From contig NZ_VEWL01000002.1 in the NCBI RefSeq assembly GCF_006376685.1, positions 62,001-126,000 of the forward strand: a stretch of DNA of 64,000 bases. Direction: 5' to 3'. Made by a program: the position numbers and the translations under genes. Positions 34,903 through 44,240 of the stretch are shown in pieces (within the stretch, counting starts at the first letter, position 1; every line of letters starts with the position of its first letter). The notes below the pieces were generated by a model. The model saw nothing but the letters and a program-made list of their open reading frames with translations. It was not told where the DNA came from and made no database searches. Source of the stretch: Ochrobactrum teleogrylli. GTDB lineage: Bacteria > Pseudomonadota > Alphaproteobacteria > Rhizobiales > Rhizobiaceae.

Positions 34903-37900
34903 TTGTCGCCCTTTCCGGATTCAACTTCTGAAGATTTTCCAATATGAACCGCGCTGAATTCGAACGCGGCGTCCAGAAACCGCGCTCGACGGCATCGTTC
35001 AGCTTCGCGGCGGTTTCCGCCAGCGCTGCCGGGTTCTTTTCAGCCATGAAATCATGCACCGCCTTGTCGGCGATATAGGCCTGATAAACTGCCTCGAAAT
35101 GATGGTTCCCGACTTTTCCGGTGGTCGCCGCAAAGGCGAACAGATAATCGACCGTCGCCGCGATTTCCGCCGCCCCCTTATAGCCGTGGCGCATCACGCC
35201 CGCGATCCATTTCGGGTTTGAGGCGCGTCCACGCACCACCCGCGAAAGCTCTTCCTCAAGCGTGCGGATCACCGGCTTTTCCGGTCGCGAATGATCGTTG
35301 TGATAAACCGTTGGCATGGCACCGGTCAGGTTTTCCACCGTCGCGGCCATACCGCCTTCGAACTGGTAATAATCGTCGCTGTCGAGAAGATCGTGCTCGC
35401 GATTATCCTGATTCTGCACGACGGCCTGCACCGAACGCAGGCGCTCTTCGAGAAGGCCACGCTCTGCCTGCCCCTCCTCGCCCGCGCCATAGGCATAGCC
35501 GCCCCAGACAAGCCAGGCTTCCGCCAGATCGTTGCGCCCGGCCCAACCGTTTTCGTCGATCAGCGCCTGCAATCCAGCGCCATAGGCACCGGGCTTCGAG
35601 CCGAACACGCGATAGCCTGCACGGCGTTGCGCCGTCTTTTCATCGGCACCGCTGGTCACAAGACGCGCCTGCTCTGCCGCCATGCGCGCCGCAATCGGAT
35701 TGTCTTCCGCGTCTTCGGCGAGCGCTCCCACCGCACGCACGGCCTTGTCGAACAAGGCGATCTGTTCGGGAAAAGCATCACGAAAAAAGCCCGATATGCG
35801 CAAGGTCACGTCCACACGCGGACGCCCGAGCATTGCAGGCGGCACGATTTCGTAGCCGGTGACGCGCCGCGAGGCCATATCCCAGACCGGCTTGACGCCG
35901 ATCAGCGCCAGCGCCTGCGCAATGTCGTCGCCGCCGGTGCGCATATTGGATGTGCCCCAAGCCGTGAGACCGAAGGAGGTCGGCCATTCGCCATGGTCTT
36001 GCGTATAGCGGGTAACCAACAGTTCCGCCGATTTGCGTCCGAGTTCCCACGCGGCAGGTGTTGGCACCGCACGACTGTCAGTCGAGAAGAAATTACGCCC
36101 TGTTGGCAAGACATCGGGCCGTCCGCGCGTTGGCGCGCCGGATGGTCCCGGCGGCACGAAGCACCCATCGAGCGCAGCCAATAGTCCTTCGATTTCTGCG
36201 GGACCACAGGCGATGACGCTTGGCCGTAGATGGTCAGTAATAGTTTGCAGCACAGCGCTGGTCTGTTGCCAGTCTTGTGGACAAGCCTGCTCGCCCGAGA
36301 CAAGCTTTGCTGCCAGAAGTTCAATACGTTCCACCGTATCGCCCGTGATGCGCCAAGTCGCCGGACTAACCTCGGCCAGCAATTCCGGCTTCGGTCCTGT
36401 CCACGGATCGGCCATGTTGCAATCCAGCGGATCGAAACCTTCATCCAGCCCCGCATCAGCCGCAATGGCGCGCTGCAAGCTCTGGTCACCGGCACTTCCG
36501 CCAAGCGAAACCGGCACACCACGCGGAACACGGGCCAGCGCCACCAGAAGATCGGTCAAAAGCCGCGCTTGAGGCGCTTGCCCGAAAATATGCAGCCCGT
36601 CGCGGATCTGCATTTCCTTCAAATCGCAGAGATAGGCGTCGAGCTTTTGCAGCGCCATATCTTCATCGTCGTGGTCGTGAATGCCCGCATCGCGGTCGAG
36701 GCCGATATCGCGCACCAGATCGAGAATCTGCCCCTTGAGCCGCAACAAACGGCGTGGATCGACGCCCGAGGCTTCGTAATATTCATCGACCAGCGCTTCG
36801 AGATCTTTCAGCGGGCCGTAGCTTTCGGCGCGGGTCAAAGGCGGCGTCAGGTGATCGATAATCACCGCACCCGCACGGCGCTTGGCTTGCGTGCCCTCGC
36901 CCGGATCGTTGACGATAAACGGATAGATATGCGGCGTCGGCCCGAACACAGCTTCCGGATAGCAGTGTTCCGACAGCGCCAGCGCCTTGCCCGGAAGCCA
37001 TTCGAGATTACCGTGCTTGCCCATGTGAACAATGGCATCGACATTCGCCACGGCGCGCAAATAGGCATAGAAGGCGATATAGCCGTGTGGCGGCACCAGA
37101 TCCGGCGAATGATAGCTTTCCTTCGGATCGATATTGTAGCCGCGGGCGGGCTGAATGCCAGTCAGCGTTTCGCCAAGCAGCATCAGCGGCAGCGCAAAAG
37201 CAATGCGTTCCCGGTCGTAGAATGGATCGCTTTCCGGCTCGCCCCAGCGGGTGGTGATTTCCGCCTGAATCGCATTGGGAAGCTTTTTGAAAAAGTCGTT
37301 GTATTGATTGAGCGAAATGGTTTCGCGAATCTCGCGACCATCGCGTGCGGCATTGGTCGGCCCGGCCATCAAAAGCTGCATCAGCGCGTCGCCATCAGCA
37401 GGCACTTCACCAGTCTGATAGCCCGCACCGGCCATGGCTCTGAGCGTTTCGACCGTTCCGGCAGGCGTATCCAGCCCGACACCATTGCCAAGCCGCCCGT
37501 CACGGTTGGGATAGTTGGCGAGGATCAGCGCCACACGGCGTTCCGCTGCTTTCTTCCGCTTCAGTCGGACCCAGTTCGCCGTGAGTTTCGCAACAAAAGC
37601 CACGCGGTTTTCATCGGGCTCATGGGTGACGATATTCGCCTCCACCGCCGCATCGAACTGCCGCGCCGATTTGAACGAAACCGCACGCGACAGGACGCGC
37701 CCGTCCACTTCCGGCAAGGCAACATTCATGGCGAGATCGCGGGCCAGCAACCCCTGCTGGGACGCTTGCCAGACCGCCTTCGGTGTGCCGGAAAAAATCA
37801 CCTGCAAAACCATGTTGCCGCGTTTGTCGAGCACGGTCGGCTTGCGCTCCGCACCCGGCGAAGAAATGGCAAAACCGGTCGCGTTCAGCACGATATCCGG

Positions 37901-38671
37901 CGCGCAATCTTCGAAAACACCGTCCACCACGGCAGCGGACAACCGGTCCTTGAGGCTGGAGACGAACAGAGGCAGCGGGTTGATGCCTTCCGCCTGCAAA
38001 CCCGTAATTAGTGCTTCAACCGGCTGAGTCTGGCCGCTTTGCACCAGCGCGCGATAGAAGACGATTGCCGCAACGGGTGCATTCTCGATCCAACGACTGC
38101 GGATGAGATCGAGCGAAACCACCGCCTCGCCCGGCCACCAAAGCCCCGCCTTGAGCAGTGGCGCGGCTTCGGCTGGCTTTTCGCCGCCGTGGATCAGCGC
38201 GGCGCAATAATCGAGGAAAGCGCGCATGTTGGAAGCGCCGCCCTCAATCAGATAGCGCCACAACGCGTCACGGTCAGCGTTTGCAACCGTCGAAAAGCGA
38301 TCCAACCCATGATCCGGCTTGTCGTCGCCCGGAAGCACCGCGATCTTGACGCCGTTGTTCACAGCGCAGGCATGAAGTGCTTCCAGCCCATAGGGCCAGT
38401 AGGTTTCACCGCCGATAATGCGCACGACAATCAGCTTTGCATGACGCACCGTCCGCTCGACATAAGCATCGACGGACATAGGATGCGTCAGGCTCAGAAA
38501 ACTGGCGAGCCGCAGGCTTGGCCCGTTTGGCTCAGCGCGGTGCGCCTGCGCAAGACTGGCCAGCTCCGTGTCGGCGGCGGAAAGGAACAGAATGTCACCC
38601 GGCGTCTGGCCGAGATCGACGGCCTCATTGCCGTCGCTGATCGTTCCTTTCTGGGCAAGCAGAAGATGCAT
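34895..38671 (-). CDS. cobN: aerobic cobaltochelatase subunit CobN
   Basis: A 1258-residue protein, close to the usual 1250-1280 of CobN and the largest gene in the window. It belongs to the CobN/magnesium-chelatase H family: VRIIGGETYWPYGLEALHAC near the N-terminus, NYPNRDGRLGNGVGLDTPAG, VHMGKHGNLEWLPGKALALS in the centre, and AWGTSNMRTGGDDIAQALAL and YRVFGSKPGAYGAGLQALID later. It binds hydrogenobyrinic diamide for ATP-driven cobalt insertion with CobS and CobT, which are not in this window. TAATG junction with cobW. Confidence 0.97.
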   Translation of the reverse strand: MHLLLAQKGTISDGNEAVDLGQTPGDILFLSAADTELASLAQAHRAEPNGPSLRLASFLSLTHPMSVDAYVERTVRHAKLIVVRIIGGETYWPYGLEALHACAVNNGVKIAVLPGDDKPDHGLDRFSTVANADRDALWRYLIEGGASNMRAFLDYCAALIHGGEKPAEAAPLLKAGLWWPGEAVVSLDLIRSRWIENAPVAAIVFYRALVQSGQTQPVEALITGLQAEGINPLPLFVSSLKDRLSAAVVDGVFEDCAPDIVLNATGFAISSPGAERKPTVLDKRGNMVLQVIFSGTPKAVWQASQQGLLARDLAMNVALPEVDGRVLSRAVSFKSARQFDAAVEANIVTHEPDENRVAFVAKLTANWVRLKRKKAAERRVALILANYPNRDGRLGNGVGLDTPAGTVETLRAMAGAGYQTGEVPADGDALMQLLMAGPTNAARDGREIRETISLNQYNDFFKKLPNAIQAEITTRWGEPESDPFYDRERIAFALPLMLLGETLTGIQPARGYNIDPKESYHSPDLVPPHGYIAFYAYLRAVANVDAIVHMGKHGNLEWLPGKALALSEHCYPEAVFGPTPHIYPFIVNDPGEGTQAKRRAGAVIIDHLTPPLTRAESYGPLKDLEALVDEYYEASGVDPRRLLRLKGQILDLVRDIGLDRDAGIHDHDDEDMALQKLDAYLCDLKEMQIRDGLHIFGQAPQARLLTDLLVALARVPRGVPVSLGGSAGDQSLQRAIAADAGLDEGFDPLDCNMADPWTGPKPELLAEVSPATWRITGDTVERIELLAAKLVSGEQACPQDWQQTSAVLQTITDHLRPSVIACGPAEIEGLLAALDGCFVPPGPSGAPTRGRPDVLPTGRNFFSTDSRAVPTPAAWELGRKSAELLVTRYTQDHGEWPTSFGLTAWGTSNMRTGGDDIAQALALIGVKPVWDMASRRVTGYEIVPPAMLGRPRVDVTLRISGFFRDAFPEQIALFDKAVRAVGALAEDAEDNPIAARMAAEQARLVTSGADEKTAQRRAGYRVFGSKPGAYGAGLQALIDENGWAGRNDLAEAWLVWGGYAYGAGEEGQAERGLLEERLRSVQAVVQNQDNREHDLLDSDDYYQFEGGMAATVENLTGAMPTVYHNDHSRPEKPVIRTLEEELSRVVRGRASNPKWIAGVMRHGYKGAAEIAATVDYLFAFAATTGKVGNHHFEAVYQAYIADKAVHDFMAEKNPAALAETAAKLNDAVERGFWTPRSNSARFILENLQKLNPERATNG

Positions 38672-39723
38672 TACAAAACTGCGTCTTTCACGGCCTTGGT
38701 AATGGCGGTTTCATCGATCTCATGTAGGCCGATGACAACGAGACGCGTCGAACGGGCTTCATCCTTGCCCCAGGGGCGGTCGAAGTAATGCTCGATACGC
38801 GGGCCGACAGCCTGCACCACCAGACGCATTGGCTTGCCGGGCACATCGACAAAGCCCTTGAGGCGCAGAATGTCGTGATCGGCAATGATGCCCTTCAGCT
38901 TTTCGGCAAAAGCCTTCGGGTCCGACACGGAACCGGCCTCAACCACAAAGCTCTCGAATTCATCGTGATCATGCTCGTGGCCATCGGCATGATGAATTTC
39001 ATGATGCGACTTGCGGTTGGCGATATCGTCTTCCGTACCGACACCAAGGCCGAGCAGCACATCAGCGCCGAGCTTGCCGAAGCTTGCAGGCACCATGTTG
39101 ACGCGGCGCGACGAGCGTTCGGCCACATCGGCCTTCACGCCGTCAAGCTTTGACGCATCGATCAGGTCGGCCTTGTTGAGCACGATCAAGTCGGCTGCAT
39201 GAATCTGATCTTCAAACAGTTCTTCCAGCGGGCTTTCATGGTCCAGTGATTCATCGGCGGCGCGCTGCGCATCCACCTTGTCATGATCATCAGCGAAGCG
39301 GCCTTCGGCGACAGCGGCAGCATCGATAACAGTCACCACGCCGTCAACCGTAACCTGTGTTTTGATTTCCGGCCAGTTGAAGGCCGCGACTAGCGGCTGC
39401 GGCAATGCCAGGCCGGACGTCTCGATGACGATGTGATCCGGGCGATCCGCGCGGTCGAGCAGCTTGGTCATGGTCGGGATGAAATCGTCCGCAACGGTGC
39501 AGCAAATGCAGCCATTGTTGAGTTCGATCACGTCTTCCTCGCGGCAGGTTTCGATGCCGCAACCTTTCAGAATACCGCCATCGACACCAAGATCGCCAAA
39601 TTCATTGATGATCAGCGCAATGCGCTTGCCATTGGCGTTTTCAAGCAGATTGCGGATCATCGTGGTCTTCCCCGATCCGAGAAACCCGGTAATCACGGTC
39701 GCCGGTATCTTTTGGCCCTGCAT
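38671..39723 (-). CDS. cobW: CobW GTP-binding metallochaperone
   Basis: A 350-residue G3E P-loop GTPase. Walker A GFLGSGKTTMIRNLL (about 13-27), the metal-site GCICCTVAD (CxCC, about 72-80), VIETSGLALPQPL (switch II region) and VLNKADLID (guanine-specificity NKxD) are all present. A His/Asp-rich loop (HHEIHHADGHEHDHDEFE, about 241-258) is likely to bind metal. CobW is thought to deliver cobalt to the CobNST chelatase; its position directly upstream of cobN supports this. Confidence 0.96.
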   Translation of the reverse strand: MQGQKIPATVITGFLGSGKTTMIRNLLENANGKRIALIINEFGDLGVDGGILKGCGIETCREEDVIELNNGCICCTVADDFIPTMTKLLDRADRPDHIVIETSGLALPQPLVAAFNWPEIKTQVTVDGVVTVIDAAAVAEGRFADDHDKVDAQRAADESLDHESPLEELFEDQIHAADLIVLNKADLIDASKLDGVKADVAERSSRRVNMVPASFGKLGADVLLGLGVGTEDDIANRKSHHEIHHADGHEHDHDEFESFVVEAGSVSDPKAFAEKLKGIIADHDILRLKGFVDVPGKPMRLVVQAVGPRIEHYFDRPWGKDEARSTRLVVIGLHEIDETAITKAVKDAVL

Positions 39724-39727
39724 AAAA

Positions 39728-40249
39728 TTATCCCTTCATCTTGAGCGGCAAGCCCGCCGCCATGAAATAAACTTCGTCTGCCGCCGCAGCGATGGCCTGA
39801 TGCAAAAAGCCTGCATGATCGCGAAATTCCCGCGCCATGCGGTTTTCCGGCACGATGCCAAGACCCACCTCGTTGGAGACGAAAACAACCGGCCCGCCCA
39901 GCTCAGAAAGCGCGGTCACCAAATCACGTCCTTCCGCAGCAATGTCGCGTTCGGCCATCATGAGATTGGTGACCCACAAGGTCAGGCAGTCAACCAGCAC
40001 AAATCTGGACGATTGTGCCTGTTGCAGAAGCGCACCCTTCAGCTCGAACGGCTCTTCAATGGTCTGCCATTGCGTGCCGCGCCGGTCGCGATGCACCGCG
40101 ATGCGACTTTCCATTTCTCCGTCGAAGGCCCGACCAGTCGCCAGATAGACCGGCTGAAGCCCGGAGGCTTCAACCAGTTTTTCGGCATAGGACGATTTGC
40201 CTGAACGGGCTCCGCCAAGAACAAAGGTTATTTTTCCGGGCAGAGCCAT
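39728..40249 (-). CDS. cobP: adenosylcobinamide kinase / adenosylcobinamide-phosphate guanylyltransferase
   Basis: 173 residues from the ATG read from 40249 ([20 protein letters not shown]); further upstream in-frame codons fall in cbtA. The Walker [15 protein letters not shown], the guanylylated-His region [26 protein letters not shown] and [20 protein letters not shown] are CobP/CobU hallmarks. It phosphorylates and guanylylates adenosylcobinamide for lower-ligand attachment. Placed 4 bases from both cbtA and cobW. Confidence 0.96.
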   Translation of the reverse strand: MALPGKITFVLGGARSGKSSYAEKLVEASGLQPVYLATGRAFDGEMESRIAVHRDRRGTQWQTIEEPFELKGALLQQAQSSRFVLVDCLTLWVTNLMMAERDIAAEGRDLVTALSELGGPVVFVSNEVGLGIVPENRMAREFRDHAGFLHQAIAAAADEVYFMAAGLPLKMKG

Positions 40250-40253
40250 GCTT

Positions 40254-40997
40254 TCAGCCTTCCAGTTCCGATGAGGCGTAATGCTGGATGAACCAGCCAA
40301 GCGCCAGACCAATCACCGCCCACATGAACAGGTTCGTCGCCAGCGAGGCGACCGCATATTGCGACGCAAGCAGCGACGGAATAGGCGACGCAATATCCTC
40401 AGGATGCGGCGCGCCATAGAGATGCGGCGCAATAATGGCGATGAGGCCGAGCAGTTTTGCCCAGATTTCTCCGCGCAGCACGATGAGATAAAGGCCGACG
40501 CCGCTGAGAACAACCGTCGAAATCCACCAAAGCTGGCGCTCTGCAAGATCGGCGGCAGGCATGGCTGGCAGTTCCGGCGACAGACCGAGCGCAGGCAAGA
40601 ATGCCACCGCAAAGAAACCGGCCATGCCCCAGTAAAGCCCGTTCTGCACGGTGATCGGGCGACCAATCAGCAGCGCGATACCGCCAAGCAGCAGTGCAAA
40701 ACCGGCACCCGCAACAAGATTGGCGAGGATTGTATTGCCAAGGCGACCGAAAGGCAGTTCTGCTCCCGCCTCTTCTTCCGCCGGCGCGGCAGTTGCCGCA
40801 TGGTCATGAGCAGGCGTCTCGGCGGCATGTTCATGCGGCGCGGCTTCCGCCGGTCCGTGGCTATGGCCGCCGCCCGCCTCTTCGTAAACTTCCGCCTGAA
40901 TGATCAGCGGCACGGTTTTGAGATACATGGCAGGCGTCACCAGAAGCCCTGCCAGAAGGCCCGCAGCAAGCGTGGCCAAGAGATAACGGATCAACAT
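40254..40997 (-). CDS. cbtA: cobalt transporter subunit CbtA
   Basis: A 247-residue membrane protein with about six helices. After the first helix ([19 protein letters not shown]) comes a His-rich extramembrane loop ([20 protein letters not shown] and following, about 43-75), the expected cobalt-binding element. [19 protein letters not shown] ends the protein. CbtA with CbtB forms a predicted B12-regulated cobalt importer in alphaproteobacteria. It is second in the riboswitch operon, 141 bases after cbtB, and a hairpin lies just ahead of its start. Confidence 0.92.
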   Translation of the reverse strand: MLIRYLLATLAAGLLAGLLVTPAMYLKTVPLIIQAEVYEEAGGGHSHGPAEAAPHEHAAETPAHDHAATAAPAEEEAGAELPFGRLGNTILANLVAGAGFALLLGGIALLIGRPITVQNGLYWGMAGFFAVAFLPALGLSPELPAMPAADLAERQLWWISTVVLSGVGLYLIVLRGEIWAKLLGLIAIIAPHLYGAPHPEDIASPIPSLLASQYAVASLATNLFMWAVIGLALGWFIQHYASSELEG

Positions 40998-41021
40998 TTC
41001 AATTCCCCAGCTGCAAAGCCC

Positions 41022-41044
41022 GTCGGTAGCAAACGCTATCCGAC
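41022..41044 (-). other. hairpin in the cbtB-cbtA gap
   Basis: On the minus strand GTCGG-A-TAGC pairs with GCTA-CCGAC around GTTT, with one bulged A. It sits about 25 bases before the cbtA start and has no T-run, so it is more likely a translation or mRNA-stability element than a terminator. Confidence 0.45.
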
Positions 41045-41138
41045 GCTCTGCAATGTCAGCTTCCTAGAAAAACAGACATATGGTCATTTCCCCATGCAAA
41101 CCGGCCAAGGGCGCGGCTCGCAATGTCGATGCAAAGCA

Positions 41139-41327
41139 TCAATGGCAGGGAAAACCGTAAGAATGGCGGGTATCATGCGCTGAATCGTGCAGCGCATCCG
41201 AATGCGCAATGCCAACGCCATAGATAAGAAACGCGCCGAGAAGCAGGGAGACCACCGCCGTACCGAGGCGCGCAGCCAAAGGCAGGGGAATAGTAGCGGA
41301 GACAGAATTATTCATACGTGCAGCCAT
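41139..41327 (-). CDS. cbtB: cobalt transporter subunit CbtB
   Basis: A 62-residue single-span membrane protein starting at the ATG read from 41327, preceded by ACGGAGG. The helix RLGTAVVSLLLGAFLIYGVG is followed by a His-rich tail (IAHSDALHDSAHDTRHSYGF) ending PCH, the CbtB signature. It is the first gene after the cobalamin riboswitch, which fits B12-repressed cobalt uptake. Confidence 0.92.
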   Translation of the reverse strand: MAARMNNSVSATIPLPLAARLGTAVVSLLLGAFLIYGVGIAHSDALHDSAHDTRHSYGFPCH

Positions 41328-41393
41328 GACAACCTCCGTGCAGGCAGCAGGGAAAAACCTCCCATGGGGCGCGGGTAAAATACCCTTCTGCAA

Positions 41394-41596
41394 CAGGCAG
41401 GTCTCCTGGCTCGCGGGTCGTCGGTAATGTCACCGCCTTCCCGGAACGTGATGTTCCAGTGGCTGCCGGTTGCCCGGCTTGGTTTCATTCCTCTCCGCTC
41501 TACAGTCGCGGGGTCGGCTGCGATAGAAACGCCCTGATTGGGTCCGTCCTTCGCATTCCCTCTTGGTTTCACCAGATTCGTCCGGCGAAAACCTGT
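41394..41596 (-). promoter_or_regulatory. cobalamin (AdoCbl) riboswitch
   Basis: On the minus strand the canonical pieces appear in order: a 5' stem (about 41596), GGTGAAACCAAGAGGGAA, CCCCGCGACTGTAGAGCGG, GCCACTGG, GGGAAGGCGGTG, and the 3' B12 box AGCCAGGAGACCTGCC at 41396-41411. It lies about 65 bases before the cbtB start. The stretch between has short inverted repeats (GGGTA/TACCC) next to the ACGGAGG site, so translation and perhaps transcription may be controlled. It should repress cbtB-cbtA-cobP-cobW-cobN-cobO-EamA when cobalamin is abundant. No second B12 box was found in the window. Confidence 0.96.
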
Positions 41597-41632
41597 CACA
41601 TGCGCGGACATTAAGCCTTTGCTGATAGGCCG

Positions 41633-42373
41633 TCAATCAGCGCGAGGGCGCAGAAATTGCCCCTTGCGCCGAACCCAGCTGTCGATGGTCTCCGCCTTGG
41701 CATTGATCCTGGGCCAGAGCCACGACATCACGCCCGCCACCAAACTCCATGCGATCACCACATCCGATAGAAAATGCGCGCCCATGAAAACACGGTTCAT
41801 GGAAACCAGCATGAGGATTGGAATGAAAATCGCGGCGGACACAATGCGCCAGCGTTCAGGAACGAATATCAACAGCGACAGCATCGCAGCCGCAGCAGCG
41901 CCCTCTCCCGACGGAAATGAGCAGTTTTTGCTACATGTCGCAGCCATTTGCCAGGCAGGTGTAAAATCCATTGAGCCGCCAAATTCCAGCAAGTGCCGGG
42001 GCCGCACTCTTCCGATCAGCAACTTCAGGCTTTGCGTTACGATGCCCGGACCAAGCGCAAAGGTCAGAAGCACATAAAGCACCTTGTGAGGGGCGATAGA
42101 ATGGATGGGGCGCCGCCACAACGCGTAGATAGCGATCAAAACCACCATTCCAACCAGCAACCACCACTGACTGACACGGTGAAAATCCCTAAGGGCCACC
42201 CAAGCCGGTGAATTCGACGCGGAAAAATCCCCGTGTCTGAAAAAATATCGGCTGGTAATCAAATCGACCTGAGGCGAAACAATGAACAATGCATTGACCG
42301 CTAGGAGTGAATATACGTAGAGATGACGGCGAAAAACAATATGATGATTTTGATATAAAAACCTCAATATCAA
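41633..42373 (-). CDS. PAP2-family membrane phosphatase
   Basis: A 246-residue integral membrane protein with about six helices. The three PAP2 motifs are visible: KLLIGRVRPR (about 117-126), CSFPSGEGAAAAAM (about 150-163) and SMNRVFMGAHFLSDVVIAW (about 192-210). Motif 2 has PSGE where PSGH is usual, a variant seen in some lipid A/lipid phosphatase relatives. The likely substrate is a lipid phosphate or undecaprenyl pyrophosphate. The N-terminal codons and upstream region are AT-rich compared with the cob genes around it, suggesting separate origin. Confidence 0.85.
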   Translation of the reverse strand: MILRFLYQNHHIVFRRHLYVYSLLAVNALFIVSPQVDLITSRYFFRHGDFSASNSPAWVALRDFHRVSQWWLLVGMVVLIAIYALWRRPIHSIAPHKVLYVLLTFALGPGIVTQSLKLLIGRVRPRHLLEFGGSMDFTPAWQMAATCSKNCSFPSGEGAAAAAMLSLLIFVPERWRIVSAAIFIPILMLVSMNRVFMGAHFLSDVVIAWSLVAGVMSWLWPRINAKAETIDSWVRRKGQFLRPRAD

Positions 42374-42562
42374 AATAGCCTCATTATAATTTTAAATATA
42401 TTTTGAATGAAACGAGTTAGTAGAAATGCCAATATAAATATTCATACGATATAGTATATTAGAATTATATGCAATTTACATATAATTAAGATTTATTTTC
42501 GTATCAGGCCTAAAAATAGCCCTAACACGTGAAACTATCGAGACTGAACGAGTGCAGTTGCG
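42374..42562. other. AT-rich intergenic island
   Basis: About 190 bases between PAP2 and cobQ; roughly 42380-42510 is very AT-rich (many AATATA/TATAAT-like words) in an otherwise GC-rich neighbourhood. It probably holds the PAP2 promoter. No gene, hairpin terminator or known regulatory motif was recognised. Confidence 0.6.
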
Positions 42563-44014
42563 TCAGATCAGCGAAAACAACGCATCGATATCGAGACAGG
42601 CTTCCAGCCCTTCCGCCAGTTCATCCAGCGCCGCTTCGACGCTCAGGCGGTAATTGCCTATCCCGCCCTCAACACCCAGCGCTGCGAGAAATTGCTGCCG
42701 GAAACGATCCGCACCGAAAACACCATGCAAATAAGTGCCCATAATGCGGCCATCGGCAGATACGGCACCGTCATCATGATCCCCGATGCGCGCGAAAGGC
42801 CTGAACATATCCGCACCTGTCGTGCGGCCAACATGAATTTCATATCCCTCGAGCGGCGCATCATAGAGCAGCGAAGTCGCCTTCACATTGCGGACGACTT
42901 TTTCAGGCTCCATGACCGTCTCAATATCGAGCAGCCCCAGCCCTTCTGCTTCGCGTACCTGCCCTTCTATCCCGTGCGGGTCATGGATGCTGCGCCCCAG
43001 CATCTGAAACCCGCCGCAGATACCCAGCACATGTCCGCCCCGCTTCACGTGCTGTACCAGATCGCGATCCCAACCGTTTTCACGGAAAGCCAGCAGATCG
43101 GTGATCGTGGATTTCGTTCCCGGCAGTACAACCAGCCCGGCATCGGGCGGAAGAGACGTACCGGGCGGCACCATGACCACCTCCACCGCAGGCTCGGCTT
43201 TCAGCGGGTCCAGATCGTCAAAATTGGCGATGCGCGGCAACATCGGCACCGCAACTTTTAGCGCCTTGTCAGCACTGCGCACGGCGCGCTCCAGAACCAC
43301 CGAATCCTCGGCAGGCAATCTGGAAACCGCCTTTAGCCACGGAACCACACCGAACGAGCGCCAGCCGGTGAAGCGTTCGATCGCTTCCAGCCCGTCATCG
43401 AACAGAGAAATATCACCACGAAACTTGTTGATGATGAAACCGCGCACCATGGCGCGGTCTTCGTTAGACAAAATTGTATGGGTTCCGACCAGAGAGGCGA
43501 TCACCCCGCCCCGATCAATGTCGCCGACCAGCACCACCGGCACATCTGCCTGCGTTGCGAAACCCATATTCGCAATGTCGCCCGCCCGAAGGTTGATTTC
43601 GGCAGGCGACCCCGCCCCTTCGATCAGCACGAGATCGGCACCATCGCTGACGATGCAAAAGGACTCCATCACTGACGCCATCAGTTGCGGCTTCAATTCC
43701 TGATAATAGCGCCCGCGCGCTTCGCCACGCACCTGGCCCTGCACCACGATCTGGCTGCCCATATCCGTCTGTGGCTTCAGCAGCACGGGATTCATATGCA
43801 CCGAGGATGGCACGCCCGACGCCAGTGCCTGTAGCCATTGGGCACGACCGATTTCGCCGCCGTCGTCACTGACAGCAGCATTGTTCGACATGTTCTGAGG
43901 CTTGAACGGGCGGACTTTCAATCCGCGATTGCGCGCCACACGACAGAGCCCCGCGACAAGCACGCTCTTGCCGACATCAGACCCCGTTCCCTGAAACATA
44001 ATTGCCCGTACCAT
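42563..44014 (-). CDS. cobQ: cobyric acid synthase (glutamine-hydrolysing)
   Basis: A 483-residue ATP-dependent amidotransferase. VRAIMFQGTGSDVGKSVLVA begins the P-loop-like domain, followed by RPFKPQNMSNNAAV and IEGAGSPAEINLR, both CobQ hallmarks. The C-terminal GATase domain has the nucleophile in GHVLGICGGFQMLGR (about 330-344) and TYLHGVFGAD with the His. It amidates four side chains of adenosylcobyrinic a,c-diamide. It stands apart from the riboswitch operon, and its 226-base upstream gap shows no B12 box. Confidence 0.96.
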   Translation of the reverse strand: MVRAIMFQGTGSDVGKSVLVAGLCRVARNRGLKVRPFKPQNMSNNAAVSDDGGEIGRAQWLQALASGVPSSVHMNPVLLKPQTDMGSQIVVQGQVRGEARGRYYQELKPQLMASVMESFCIVSDGADLVLIEGAGSPAEINLRAGDIANMGFATQADVPVVLVGDIDRGGVIASLVGTHTILSNEDRAMVRGFIINKFRGDISLFDDGLEAIERFTGWRSFGVVPWLKAVSRLPAEDSVVLERAVRSADKALKVAVPMLPRIANFDDLDPLKAEPAVEVVMVPPGTSLPPDAGLVVLPGTKSTITDLLAFRENGWDRDLVQHVKRGGHVLGICGGFQMLGRSIHDPHGIEGQVREAEGLGLLDIETVMEPEKVVRNVKATSLLYDAPLEGYEIHVGRTTGADMFRPFARIGDHDDGAVSADGRIMGTYLHGVFGADRFRQQFLAALGVEGGIGNYRLSVEAALDELAEGLEACLDIDALFSLI

Positions 44015-44240
44015 GCGCCCTGCCTAGCCGAAACAACAAGCCATGGCAATCTGGCTCACAGCCTATGCTTCACAGCACATCCGAAGCGTTCAACGACACA
44101 CCTTCTATGCAAAAATGCGCATCAGTTTATTACAAATGTGAGCAAGATTATTCCAATGGAGCGTTGGCAGCTATCCGGTCTTATGCTCTAGTCCACAACA
44201 GAGGAGCGGTACTCAACTTTCAAAGCTGAGGGAGGAAACC

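Noticed and set aside
36230-38011. A 593-codon plus-strand open frame opposite cobN
   Set aside because: cobN is unmistakable over this span; the antisense frame has no recognisable motifs and Arg/His/Gln-rich composition typical of the reverse complement of a high-GC gene.
44015-44240. Possible cobalamin riboswitch upstream of cobQ
   Set aside because: No B12 box or conserved core found on the minus strand.
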